Of a DNA stretch of 10,609 bases, positions 1 to 7,511 are shown piece by piece. A program made the position numbers and the translations under genes. This DNA comes from Gammaproteobacteria bacterium. GTDB lineage: Bacteria > Pseudomonadota > Gammaproteobacteria > Pseudomonadales > Cellvibrionaceae. The number at the start of each line of letters is the position of its first letter. Positions within the stretch are counted from its first letter, which is position 1. The notes beneath the pieces were generated by a model, which worked only from the letters and a program-made list of their open reading frames with translations, made no database searches and was not told the DNA's origin. The DNA lies in contig JAGKWY010000142.1 of NCBI GenBank assembly GCA_021151625.1, positions 1 through 10,609 on the forward strand. Direction: 5' to 3'.

Positions 1-214
1 CAGGTTTTTCATGGAGTTACAGGAGGAAGATTCCTTTTTCTTGTGTAAAAAATCCCCGAATTCTTGCATAAGTGGGAATTTTTTACCAGCCCTAGCCAAT
101 ACGGTAACACTCTGGAGGGGCACAACTTTGGTGCGCTAGTAGCAAAACCCTGAATTTTAAATACAACAACGCTATTAAAAAATCAGGTCAGCAACAGGGC
201 TGGCATTATTACCC

Positions 215-254
215 AAATTTTTCTGATTCACCAAGCAGAAATCAGTAAAAATTT
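215..254. repeat. AT-rich imperfect inverted repeat
   Basis: The left arm AAATTTTTCTGATT (215-228) matches the reverse complement of AATCAGTAAAAATTT (240-254) except for one bulged base, with an 11-base loop. The stem would be weak because only CTGATT/AATCAG contributes GC pairs. It lies about 90 bases beyond the stop of the M16 gene. It could be a weak transcription end signal or a protein-binding dyad, but no clean U-tract follows on either strand. Confidence 0.4.
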
Positions 255-260
255 TGATAA

Positions 261-286
261 TTTTTATGCGAATCGCACCATAAAAA
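261..286. repeat. Inverted repeat with nested TGCGA dyad
   Basis: TTTTTATG (261-268) and CATAAAAA (279-286) are perfect 8-base inverted arms around a 10-base centre. A second, overlapping dyad TGCGA-A-TCGCA occupies 267-277. The two cannot form fully together. The arrangement is more like a DNA-binding site or AT-rich spacer structure than an intrinsic terminator, since no U-run follows the stem. Function is unknown. Confidence 0.4.
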
Positions 287-344
287 AGCAAATGAGTGCA
301 TCATTTTGAGACAAGCGATTAATTGCTAAACAATCCGCTAACAA

Positions 345-3251
345 TCACTTTATATCCGAGACTTGAATTTGTTTCTTGTAAGCCGATACATCATCGATAA
401 GAAAAAAGTTTTCACGCTGCGTTAATTTCTGCGAGCTCAGCCAAAGGCGACGATTTTTATCCATAAATACTGCACGATAATATTTTTCCAGCGACTCAGG
501 TGTGATGCGCGAAACTGCATCCGCCAAATCCAGCCGACGAGAAAACTGCTCATCCAAATTAACAATTGCACTCCAGTAGCGGTCACCCTGCTCTTTTAAG
601 GATCTCGCGGGCTCACGCAATTCATTAATTAAAGATTGTTGATTAATTGCGAAGTTTTCGACAATCGTACTGACCTGTTCATCAAGAAACTGATCGATTT
701 CAACAATAATCCTTGCCTCATCAGCAACCGGTGACTGCACTACCATTAGCGTATTTTCCTGAGTACGCAATGGCATGGCTACAGCAGCCACCACATAACC
801 CAATTGCTTTTCAGTGCGCAGCTGATGATAAAACGCAGGCTGCAACAATTGGCGAGCTAGCAGCATATGCGCATTATCTTCAACAGAAGCGGATGGAGTT
901 TGAATAAACAACTCAACAATGTTATCGCTATGAACAATATCATGGGCATAAAGCCAGGGCTTGGTAGAATCAACAGGCAACGGCAATACTTTTTGTGCTG
1001 GTAATTCGCGCACAGCCTGGCGACTCAATAACTCATGCTCCGCCAACACGGCCAACTTCAGGGCCTCGGCGCGAAAATAATTACCATAAAAGAACGCATC
1101 AATACGCGCATCAATCAACTGACGAGCGACATATTGATTAAATTGTTCAAAGGTATTTTTTTCTAACGCATCAATTAGCTGCGTGTTGCTCCAGAATGGA
1201 GTTGTTTGCAATACGGGAATTTGTTTTGCCAATACCTGATAGGGTAGATCTTTATTTTGATTGCGCAGACTGCGCAGCAAATTCTCCCTGATCAGGGAAA
1301 AACGTTCTTCTTTGAATTTTCCTGAGCGAACCGATTCCATCACTTTGTTTATTAACAACCCCTGGCGGCCAGAATAACCAAAAATTTTGATATCGAAGCC
1401 GCTCGCATTGGCCTCCAAGGATAAATCAATTCCGGCAAGCCTGGCCGGGTAAGCAAACTCATTTAATTGATCACTGACCAAGGCAACAAACAATTGCACC
1501 TGGGCTGCGCCCGCAGCACTGGAAGATGCCAATGGCGATTTGATACGCAGGTTAATGGTTGCGCGCGGCTGAATAAACTCGCGATTCTGCGTATACCAGA
1601 CACGCATGTTTTTATTATTTAAAATCAATTCCGGTTTGCGATTAGCAATATCGCCCTGCTCTTCCAACATGGAGCCAGTTTTTACTGTCAAACGTTTGGG
1701 AATAAACAGGTTTTTATCCGGCAGAGATAATTCCTGACGCACCGCAGGCTTCAGTTCCATGATCTCCGGTATCCCGGCACGCAAACTATAAGGCGCAGCA
1801 TATAGCCTGGAAACACGATAGACATCCACTTCAGGTGCAGTAAGTGCAACCAGTACGTTGGTATTGGTTAGGTAAGATAAACTTTTTTGCAATTGCTTTT
1901 CGTCGTAATTAACGAATAGCGAGCCACCATTTAGGACATCCCGCGCCTCATAGATACTCATGGACTGCGCCAACTCGCTAACCGTCTCCATAGGCGAGCG
2001 CTTTTCCTGAAAGCGAAAATTCAAATCTGCCATGACTTGCAATTCGTTATAGCGCCAACTGGAGATACCGCGCTCCCGCAACTGCTCAATACAATAAAAC
2101 ACCAGCGAAACTATTTGACTACGTGCTTTAACACCTTGAGGTGTTAATTGAATGTTTAACTGAAACACTGCATCACTACGACTTTCCAAACCGGTATTAG
2201 CATAAAGTGCATCGGCCCACCCTAAACGCTTTAATAAGGAGAGCAGGCTTCCACTACCTTCATGCCCCAACATATGAGCAATATATTCATAGGGTTTTGT
2301 TTGGTACAGATTATTGGGATTGGGGATAGGAAAGACGAAACTTAATTGCCGCAACTCTTTTTCAGGTTTGATTTCCAAACTTGCAGGCAAGGAGTCAGGA
2401 GCAAAGAGCGATGGGTACGAGCTCTCGATTTGCGTATCGCGCAGAGGCACCGCACTGAAACGCGCGCGCGTCATCGCCTCCAGCGTATCCAGGGATTCGC
2501 GCCCCAGCACGACCAGATTCATTAAATGCGCGGAATAATGTTGCTGATAAAACGCGAGCATATCATCGCGCACGCCATGCTCTTCCCGATCAGCCAGTGT
2601 ACCCAGAGTGCCCACCGAAAATTTCGCACTGGGGTGTTCCGGGTTCATTAACTCACGGTAGACATCCCATTCACGCCGACCGTCATCTTTTAGTTTGGCT
2701 AAATATTCCGAGTGCACCGCATTGCGCTCGCGCTCAACATATTCCGGACTAAAAAGCGGGGCGACAAAAAACTGGGAAAATCTATCCAATGCTGCATCCA
2801 ACTGCGCATTATCAATATCAAAAAAATAATTGGTATTTTCAGCAGCCGTGTAGGCGTTGTAACTACCGCCGTGCTGTGCAATGAATTCCTGGTACTCGCC
2901 GGCTTGCGGATATTTTTCGGTGCCTAAAAACAGCATATGTTCCAGAAAATGTGCAAGCCCTTCGCGATCACGCGGATTTTGATTTGCACCGACGCTGACA
3001 TCCAGAGCCGCCGCCGATTTTTCGGTGGCAGGATCCGAGATAATAAGTACGCGCAGCTGGTTTTCCAAAACCAGATAACGATATTCGCGTTTGTCCTTAT
3101 CGCTTTTTGTTACGGCAATGGTTTGGGGCTTTACAGGCTCCAGGGCAACGCAGGTAAGCGGATAAACTATCAAATAGATACACGCAGCAAAGATTGCGGA
3201 AGACATTAGGCTATTTGGTTTGCCACAGACTTTCGACATAAACACACTCAC
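345..3251 (-). CDS. M16 zinc metalloprotease, pitrilysin/protease III family, secreted
   Basis: The product is a 968-residue peptidase of family M16, close in length to E. coli protease III (PtrA, about 960 residues). The inverted zinc motif HFLEH is at 101-105 (ligands His101 and His105, catalytic Glu104). Glu182, 77 residues further on, fits the third ligand. The C-terminal half has the conserved substrate-binding motif LRTEKQLGY, with Arg812 and Tyr819. A basic N-terminus followed by a hydrophobic stretch (about 15-36) looks like a signal peptide, possibly cleaved after Ala36, so the protein should act in the periplasm degrading peptides or small proteins. The frame opens at a GTG (3251) behind GGGCAGGG. 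An ATG at codon 5 (3239) is an alternative start and still leaves a signal peptide. It follows tusA by 53 bases and is probably co-transcribed. Cys34 does not sit in a good lipobox, so a lipoprotein is unlikely. Confidence 0.93.
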   Translation of the reverse strand: MSVFMSKVCGKPNSLMSSAIFAACIYLIVYPLTCVALEPVKPQTIAVTKSDKDKREYRYLVLENQLRVLIISDPATEKSAAALDVSVGANQNPRDREGLAHFLEHMLFLGTEKYPQAGEYQEFIAQHGGSYNAYTAAENTNYFFDIDNAQLDAALDRFSQFFVAPLFSPEYVERERNAVHSEYLAKLKDDGRREWDVYRELMNPEHPSAKFSVGTLGTLADREEHGVRDDMLAFYQQHYSAHLMNLVVLGRESLDTLEAMTRARFSAVPLRDTQIESSYPSLFAPDSLPASLEIKPEKELRQLSFVFPIPNPNNLYQTKPYEYIAHMLGHEGSGSLLSLLKRLGWADALYANTGLESRSDAVFQLNIQLTPQGVKARSQIVSLVFYCIEQLRERGISSWRYNELQVMADLNFRFQEKRSPMETVSELAQSMSIYEARDVLNGGSLFVNYDEKQLQKSLSYLTNTNVLVALTAPEVDVYRVSRLYAAPYSLRAGIPEIMELKPAVRQELSLPDKNLFIPKRLTVKTGSMLEEQGDIANRKPELILNNKNMRVWYTQNREFIQPRATINLRIKSPLASSSAAGAAQVQLFVALVSDQLNEFAYPARLAGIDLSLEANASGFDIKIFGYSGRQGLLINKVMESVRSGKFKEERFSLIRENLLRSLRNQNKDLPYQVLAKQIPVLQTTPFWSNTQLIDALEKNTFEQFNQYVARQLIDARIDAFFYGNYFRAEALKLAVLAEHELLSRQAVRELPAQKVLPLPVDSTKPWLYAHDIVHSDNIVELFIQTPSASVEDNAHMLLARQLLQPAFYHQLRTEKQLGYVVAAVAMPLRTQENTLMVVQSPVADEARIIVEIDQFLDEQVSTIVENFAINQQSLINELREPARSLKEQGDRYWSAIVNLDEQFSRRLDLADAVSRITPESLEKYYRAVFMDKNRRLWLSSQKLTQRENFFLIDDVSAYKKQIQVSDIK

Positions 3252-3270
3252 TCATACACCCTGCCCTACT

Positions 3271-3286
3271 TCAAGATTGATCTTGA
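3271..3286. repeat. Short hairpin between tusA and the M16 gene
   Basis: TCAAGAT (3271-3277) and ATCTTGA (3280-3286) form a perfect 7-base dyad with a two-base centre, in the 53-base gap between tusA and the M16 protease gene. In RNA the loop would open to four bases (TTGA). It lies about 20 bases upstream of the GTG start, so it could affect translation, mark an RNA processing site or be an operator. No U-tract follows, so it is not an intrinsic terminator. Confidence 0.4.
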
Positions 3287-3304
3287 GCTGGCAAGTAGAA
3301 ATGA

Positions 3305-3568
3305 TTAAACCCCTGCTTTTTTCAGCAGATAACAAAAAGTAGCATCACGCTCGGCAAAACCAATCAACTCATGGCCACTGATTTGGGCAAACGCCTGAAA
3401 GTCGCGCACTGAACCTGCATCGGTGGCCAGAACACGTAACACTTCACCTGCCACCAAATCGCGTAAAGCCTGTTTTGCTTTCAATAATGGTAAAGGGCAA
3501 CGCAGGCCAGATGCATCCAGTGCAGCCGCTACCGGATGGTTAAAACAGTCAATTGCCTCATTGGCCAT
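3305..3568 (-). CDS. TusA/SirA-family sulfur-carrier protein
   Basis: This is an 87-residue protein of the TusA (SirA/YeeD) family, small cytoplasmic proteins that carry sulfur as a persulfide on a conserved cysteine. The signature CPLP is at 24-27, with Cys24 as the predicted persulfide site, inside the usual context LDASGLRCPLPLLKAKQAL. The start ATG (3568) has AGGGG six bases upstream. From memory, Pseudomonas aeruginosa has a TusA-like gene (PA1006, linked to molybdenum homeostasis and nitrate respiration) next to a BepA-like M48 gene (PA1005), and the same pair is divergent here. This gene may therefore be that paralogue rather than the tRNA-thiolation TusA proper, so I give no symbol. 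The M16 protease gene follows on the same strand. Confidence 0.88.
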   Translation of the reverse strand: MANEAIDCFNHPVAAALDASGLRCPLPLLKAKQALRDLVAGEVLRVLATDAGSVRDFQAFAQISGHELIGFAERDATFCYLLKKAGV

Positions 3569-3592
3569 AGCTTTCCCCTGACTTCAACCCAC

Positions 3593-3698
3593 CTCGCGGG
3601 GCGAGACCTCACCTTTTTCACCCAGGTGAGCGAACCAGATATACGGAAAAAGGTCTCAAAAGGTTGCTAACCTAGTCTTTGCGCGTCAAAAAGGCTAG
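3593..3698. promoter_or_regulatory. Cluster of overlapping dyads in the tusA/bepA divergent region
   Basis: The 195-base divergent intergenic region contains at least five inverted repeats: CTCGC/GCGAG (3593-3597/3601-3605), GAGACCT/AGGTCTC (3603-3609/3651-3657), CTCACCT/AGGTGAG (3608-3614/3624-3630), AGGTT/AACCT (3661-3665/3669-3673), and a 9-pair stem CTAGTCTTT/AAAGGCTAG (3672-3680/3690-3698, one G-U pair). Some overlap by a few bases and so exclude each other. They could be operator half-sites for both genes or alternative RNA folds in the leader of the M48 gene. No known riboswitch class is recognised. Confidence 0.45.
3632..3658 (+). promoter_or_regulatory. Candidate sigma-E/AlgU-like promoter for the bepA-type gene
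   Basis: GAACCA (3632-3637) and TCTCA (3654-3658) are separated by exactly 16 bases. This resembles the extracytoplasmic-stress promoter pattern GAACTT, 16-17 bases, TCTGA, with four of six and four of five matches. E. coli bepA (yfgC) belongs to the sigma-E regulon, which is why I tested for it. Transcription would begin near 3664 and leave a leader of about 100 bases. The match is partial and could be chance. No convincing sigma-70 promoter was found for either divergent gene. Confidence 0.3.
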
Positions 3699-3746
3699 AG
3701 TTACGCCGAATTTTTTATGCTCGCCGCCGTCGCGACCAGCCACCTC

Positions 3747-3751
3747 AGGAG
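3747..3751 (+). promoter_or_regulatory. Ribosome binding site deciding the GTG start of the M48 gene
   Basis: AGGAG lies 12 bases ahead of the GTG at 3764, somewhat further than usual. No other in-frame ATG, GTG or TTG is found between this site and the GTG, and an ATG at 3717 is out of frame. The GTG start also gives a complete signal peptide. Confidence 0.55.
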
Positions 3752-3763
3752 TTTGCAGTTACC

Positions 3764-5269
3764 GTGTCCAGGCTTGTTAAACGCCCCCTATTCCCCTCTT
3801 TCTCGCTAGTTCAACCCCTGTGTCAGCGCCTGTTTGCGCCCTTTGGCCTGGGTCTACTGTTATGCGGCGCATTACTGGCAGCGTCTTTCGCTAGCCAGGC
3901 CGAAGTTGAATTACCCGATCTGGGCGATACCAGCTCTACCACTATCTCACCGGTACAGGAAAAAATGTTGGGTCAACGCTGGTTGCGCGCCTATCGCAGC
4001 CAGGTACCAACCTCCTCAGACCCATTAATCATCAATTACCTGGAACAATTGTTTGCGCAATTGATTCCCTACAGCCAGCTCACCGAAAAGCGCATCGACC
4101 TGGTAGTTGTCGAAAACAAGACACTCAACGCCTTTGCCGTACCAGGCAACATTATTGGTGTGCATACCGGTTTGTTGAACTATGCCAAAAGCGAAAACCA
4201 GTTGGCCGCCGTACTCGCCCACGAAATGGGCCACTTGAGTCAACGCCATTACGCGCGCCGCCTCGAACAGCAGAAGAATATGATGGTACCCATGCTGGCA
4301 GGTATGTTGGCCGGCCTGGTATTGGCCGCCAACAGTAACAGTGATGCAGGTATGGCGGCGATTATGGGAACCCAGGCGGCCGCGCAACAAGCCTCGCTGG
4401 CCTTCAGCCGCCAAAATGAACAGGAAGCAGACCGCATAGGTATGCAGACCATGGTGGAGGCAGGCCTGGACCCGCATGCCGCCGCCGATATGTTTGAAGA
4501 AATGGTACGCGCTAACCGCCTGAACCGCCGCCCGCCAGAATATCTGTTAACTCACCCGGTCAGTGAAACCCGGGTCGCTGATGCCCGCAACCGCGCCCAG
4601 CAGTATCCACGCAAACCCTCGGCAGATGATCTGGAATACCAATTAATGCGCAGCCGCGTACGTGTGGCGGCCGAAGAAACGCCGCAAATTGCGGCCAAAA
4701 TGTTCAAGAGTGAACTGGATAAAGAAAGCTTGTCCCCTGATGCCAGCCGCTATGGCTGGGCACTGGCCTTAACCAATGCCAGCCAGTTTGATGCAGCGCG
4801 CGAAGCCCTGGCCCCGCTGTTGGCAAAAGAACCTGAGCGCGTAACCTACCAAATTATGCGCGCCGATATTGAAATTGCCGCTGAGCGCCATAAAGCCGCA
4901 CTGGACATTCTGGAAGCACAATTGAGTAAGCATCCCAACTCCTATCCACTAATCGTGCGCCATGCCGAAGCCTTGATGAAAGCAGGACTCTACAAACAAT
5001 GTGCAGAAATACTGGACCGCTATTCACGTAAACGCAGCAATGATGATTATGTGTGGTACTTGCTGGCAGAGGTGAATGGCTTGGCGGGAAATATTTTGGG
5101 TGTGCATGAAGCACGCGCAGAATACTTTATTTTGAATGGTGTTTATGATCGCGCTCAAATCCAATTGCGCAATGCATTGAAATTAACCAAAGACAATGCC
5201 TATCGCACTGCGTTAATTGAAGAGCGGCTTAAATATGTAGAGGCACAATTGCAGGATCACAGTTTCTAA
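3764..5269 (+). CDS. bepA: BepA/YfgC-type periplasmic M48 metalloprotease with TPR domain
   Basis: The 501-residue product matches the BepA architecture: signal peptide, M48 zinc protease domain, then a C-terminal TPR-type helical repeat region. A hydrophobic segment (about 28-42) ends in SQA/E, suggesting cleavage after Ala46. The zinc motif HEMGH is at 153-157 (ligands His153 and His157, catalytic Glu154). Glu221 in NEQEAD fits the third ligand. His264 in LLTHP matches the switch histidine of E. coli BepA (His246) that blocks the active site. Residues about 295-495 form helical repeats that, in BepA, contact the BAM machinery. BepA assists LptD maturation and degrades misassembled outer-membrane proteins, and a similar role is inferred here. 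Start is GTG with AGGAG upstream. It is divergent from tusA and ends at a hairpin shared with the opposing operon. The symbol is by family architecture, not verified orthology. Confidence 0.9.
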   Translation: MSRLVKRPLFPSFSLVQPLCQRLFAPFGLGLLLCGALLAASFASQAEVELPDLGDTSSTTISPVQEKMLGQRWLRAYRSQVPTSSDPLIINYLEQLFAQLIPYSQLTEKRIDLVVVENKTLNAFAVPGNIIGVHTGLLNYAKSENQLAAVLAHEMGHLSQRHYARRLEQQKNMMVPMLAGMLAGLVLAANSNSDAGMAAIMGTQAAAQQASLAFSRQNEQEADRIGMQTMVEAGLDPHAAADMFEEMVRANRLNRRPPEYLLTHPVSETRVADARNRAQQYPRKPSADDLEYQLMRSRVRVAAEETPQIAAKMFKSELDKESLSPDASRYGWALALTNASQFDAAREALAPLLAKEPERVTYQIMRADIEIAAERHKAALDILEAQLSKHPNSYPLIVRHAEALMKAGLYKQCAEILDRYSRKRSNDDYVWYLLAEVNGLAGNILGVHEARAEYFILNGVYDRAQIQLRNALKLTKDNAYRTALIEERLKYVEAQLQDHSF

Positions 5270-5296
5270 AATTAAATCGTTCAAACATCAATAAAT

Positions 5297-5329
5297 AACA
5301 GCTGCGGTGCGCAAGTCACTGCGGCTGTT
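5297..5329. terminator. Bidirectional hairpin terminator between convergent genes
   Basis: Arms 5297-5309 and 5317-5329 form a 13-pair stem with two G-U pairs and a 7-base loop (CGCAAGT). It lies 27 bases after the stop of the M48 gene. On the other strand the last codons and the TGA of the PAS-GGDEF-EAL gene lie within its right arm and loop. T-rich sequence follows on both sides (GTTTAA on plus, GTTATTTATT on minus), though the U-tracts are short. It is the best candidate end for both transcripts. Confidence 0.6.
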
Positions 5330-7511
5330 TAACCCAGCCAGACTCCACTATCCACTCATCCGCATTGACTACTGCCATTGGCCGGCCGATAAAATAGCCT
5401 TGGGCCTCATCGCAACCCATTTCCGCCAACCGCGTTAATAAGGCCTCATCCTCAACCCCTTCAGCAACCACTGTCAGCCCCATATTGTGGGCCAGATGAA
5501 TAGTTGAATTGACAATCAATTCATCTTGCAAATCTTCCATCATATTGCGTACAAACGAGTTATCAATTTTCAACGTCTGTACCGGCAAACGCTTTAGGTA
5601 GGCAAGCGATGAATAACCGGTGCCAAAATCATCGATTGCCAAATGAACGCCCAAAGCATGCAAGGCATTTAGATTGCGCAGAGCGCGCGTTGGATCAGTC
5701 ATAATGGAGCTTTCAGTAATTTCCAACTCCAGGCGCGCTGGTGGTAATTGGTATTTTTTTAATAGCCTGTCTACCAGCTTGGCAATATTATCATCCATTA
5801 AATTACGCGCCGATAAATTCACCGCCACACTCAATGACATACCCTGGTCCAGCCAACGCTTGCATTGCTCAATTGCACGCTCCAACACCCAGGCAGTCAA
5901 TTGGTGAATTACACTGGTTAATTCTGCAATAGGAATAAAATCACCGGGCGGGACAAAACCCAACTCCGGATGTATCCAGCGAATCAGCGCTTCAAAACCG
6001 TAACAGCGTTTTTCGTTCAGCTGTACTTTAGGTTGATAGTGCAAACACAATTGGTTTTCGCGAATAGCGCGCCCCAACTCACTAACAATTGCCAGACGCT
6101 TGGTAGAATGTGGGTCATATTCAGGGCTGTATATGGACAAGCCCAGCATTTGGCTTTTTGCATAGTACATCGCGATATCGGCATAGCGCATTAACTCATG
6201 ATGATCGTGCGCCTGCTGCGGACTTATGGCGATGCCAATACTGGCGCTCACTTGCGTGGTAAAACCATCCAGATCAAATTCTTGTGCAAGCGCATCTAAC
6301 AGGCGATGACCAAACACCACCGCCTGATGTGTACTGCGAATACGCGGCAGGAAAACAGCAAACTCATCACCGCCCAAACGCGCCACGGTACCGGGAACTT
6401 CCGCCATTTCTGCAGCCAAGCGCGGGCCGATCAACTTTAATAAATGATCGCCAACATTGTGCCCAAGGGTATCGTTAATTTCTTTAAATCGATCGAGATC
6501 AATTAACAAGAGCGCACTGATTTGTTCAGCACTGCGCTGCTCGAAGCAGGCCTCCATATCGGAGTAGAGTTTATTGCGATTGGGTAAGGTGGTGAGTGAA
6601 TCGTGATGGGACTGGTAACGCAATTTTTCTTCGTAACGTTTGCGTGCGGTAATGTCTTTGGTAGTTCCCCACACTCGTTTTAAATAACCATCCTCCACAA
6701 TACCTGTGCAGCAAATCTGGAAAAAATATTGTTTGCCGCGATGATCCTCACGCACAATGTCGTGATCAGTCATCTGGTAATTATTTTTTACAAAAAAATC
6801 TATATCGAACACATAGTTGCGTGAGCCGCTATCAATCAACCCCATTCCGAGAATATCGTCGAGTGATTCTACTCCCAGCATACTGAGCAACACTTTATTG
6901 GCTTCGACCAAACGTGCATTATTTGCAATTTGTCGTGCCTGGACCTCCGCCTCTTTGTTAATTGCAATGGCTGGTTGCATTTCATAGCACCAGATTGCTT
7001 CAGAACTGTGGGTGATAAATGCTTTATAGCTGGCTTCACTTTCTTGCAAAGCATCGCGCGCACTTTTTTCGCGCGACAAATCCTGCAACTGAATTAATAC
7101 CCGCTCGACCGCCCCACTGGAATCGCGAATCGGCAAAAAGCTGGCACGGAAGAATAAATTCTTATTGTTTACAAAACGGCTGCGATGAATGTTGCCGAGT
7201 AAATAATTGGTTTCAATAGTTTGCACATTGCCATGCAAATATACATCCTGAATAACCGCATACAATTCCGGATCGCGACTGACACGCTTATCGCGCAAAA
7301 TGGAATAAAAGCCTGCCGCCAACTCCGCCTGGCGCTGGTTAAGGTGGAACATACGCGCGGCCGAATGATTGATGCTAAGCACCAGCCCATTTTTATCGGT
7401 AATTAAACTGGGGATAGGGCTTTCTGCAAATACCCCTGGCAGTATTTGCAGCGCGTGTTCGTCGCCCGACAAGTCCGCCGTCGGATCGCCCGATGAATTG
7501 GAGTAACGCAT
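5316..7511 (-). CDS. PAS-PAS-GGDEF-EAL cyclic-di-GMP signalling protein
   Basis: This 731-residue soluble protein has no predicted membrane segment. A first PAS domain covers about 22-145 and a second, with a PAC-like end (VWGTTKDITARKR), about 165-300. The GGDEF domain spans about 300-465 with intact GGDEF at 380-384 and DLDRFKEINDTLGH before it. The EAL domain spans about 475-720 with EALIRW at 507-512. Putative metal and catalytic residues are present: Asn565, Glu597, Asp627-Asp628 in DDFGTGYSS, Lys648, Glu684 and Gln704. Both synthesis (diguanylate cyclase) and breakdown (phosphodiesterase) of c-di-GMP are possible. The inhibitory RxxD site is replaced by EVPG (371-374), so product feedback through the I-site should be absent. 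Translation starts inside the 3' part of the slyX frame, and this ATG is the only usable start upstream of the PAS domain. The gene is third in an operon with a serine hydrolase and slyX. The sensed signal is unknown. Confidence 0.92.
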   Translation of the reverse strand: MRYSNSSGDPTADLSGDEHALQILPGVFAESPIPSLITDKNGLVLSINHSAARMFHLNQRQAELAAGFYSILRDKRVSRDPELYAVIQDVYLHGNVQTIETNYLLGNIHRSRFVNNKNLFFRASFLPIRDSSGAVERVLIQLQDLSREKSARDALQESEASYKAFITHSSEAIWCYEMQPAIAINKEAEVQARQIANNARLVEANKVLLSMLGVESLDDILGMGLIDSGSRNYVFDIDFFVKNNYQMTDHDIVREDHRGKQYFFQICCTGIVEDGYLKRVWGTTKDITARKRYEEKLRYQSHHDSLTTLPNRNKLYSDMEACFEQRSAEQISALLLIDLDRFKEINDTLGHNVGDHLLKLIGPRLAAEMAEVPGTVARLGGDEFAVFLPRIRSTHQAVVFGHRLLDALAQEFDLDGFTTQVSASIGIAISPQQAHDHHELMRYADIAMYYAKSQMLGLSIYSPEYDPHSTKRLAIVSELGRAIRENQLCLHYQPKVQLNEKRCYGFEALIRWIHPELGFVPPGDFIPIAELTSVIHQLTAWVLERAIEQCKRWLDQGMSLSVAVNLSARNLMDDNIAKLVDRLLKKYQLPPARLELEITESSIMTDPTRALRNLNALHALGVHLAIDDFGTGYSSLAYLKRLPVQTLKIDNSFVRNMMEDLQDELIVNSTIHLAHNMGLTVVAEGVEDEALLTRLAEMGCDEAQGYFIGRPMAVVNADEWIVESGWVKQPQ

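Larger units (their letters stand above)
1..344. other. AT-rich intergenic region, no convincing gene
   Basis: This stretch lies downstream of the minus-strand M16 protease gene and holds no reading frame that I can support. It is AT-rich and contains several inverted repeats, listed separately at 215-254 and 261-286, plus a short dyad AGCGATTAATTGCT at 314-327. A 42-codon frame runs from an ATG at 11 to a stop ending at 139, but it has no recognisable family features. The region could carry the 3' end signals of the protease gene and regulatory sites for a gene left of the window. No clear terminator with a U-tract is visible. Confidence 0.6.

Noticed and set aside
11..139. A 42-codon open frame from an ATG on the plus strand
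   Set aside because: Short, no ribosome binding site ahead of it that I can confirm, and no recognisable protein features. An AGGAGG-like string lies inside the frame, not ahead of it.
2461..2475. Alternating CG run within the M16 gene
   Set aside because: It encodes ordinary residues (RARF region) of a conserved protein and needs no other explanation.
4025..4477. A 150-codon minus-strand frame inside the M48 gene
   Set aside because: It lies wholly within a well-supported gene and has no family features. It is a shadow of the coding strand.
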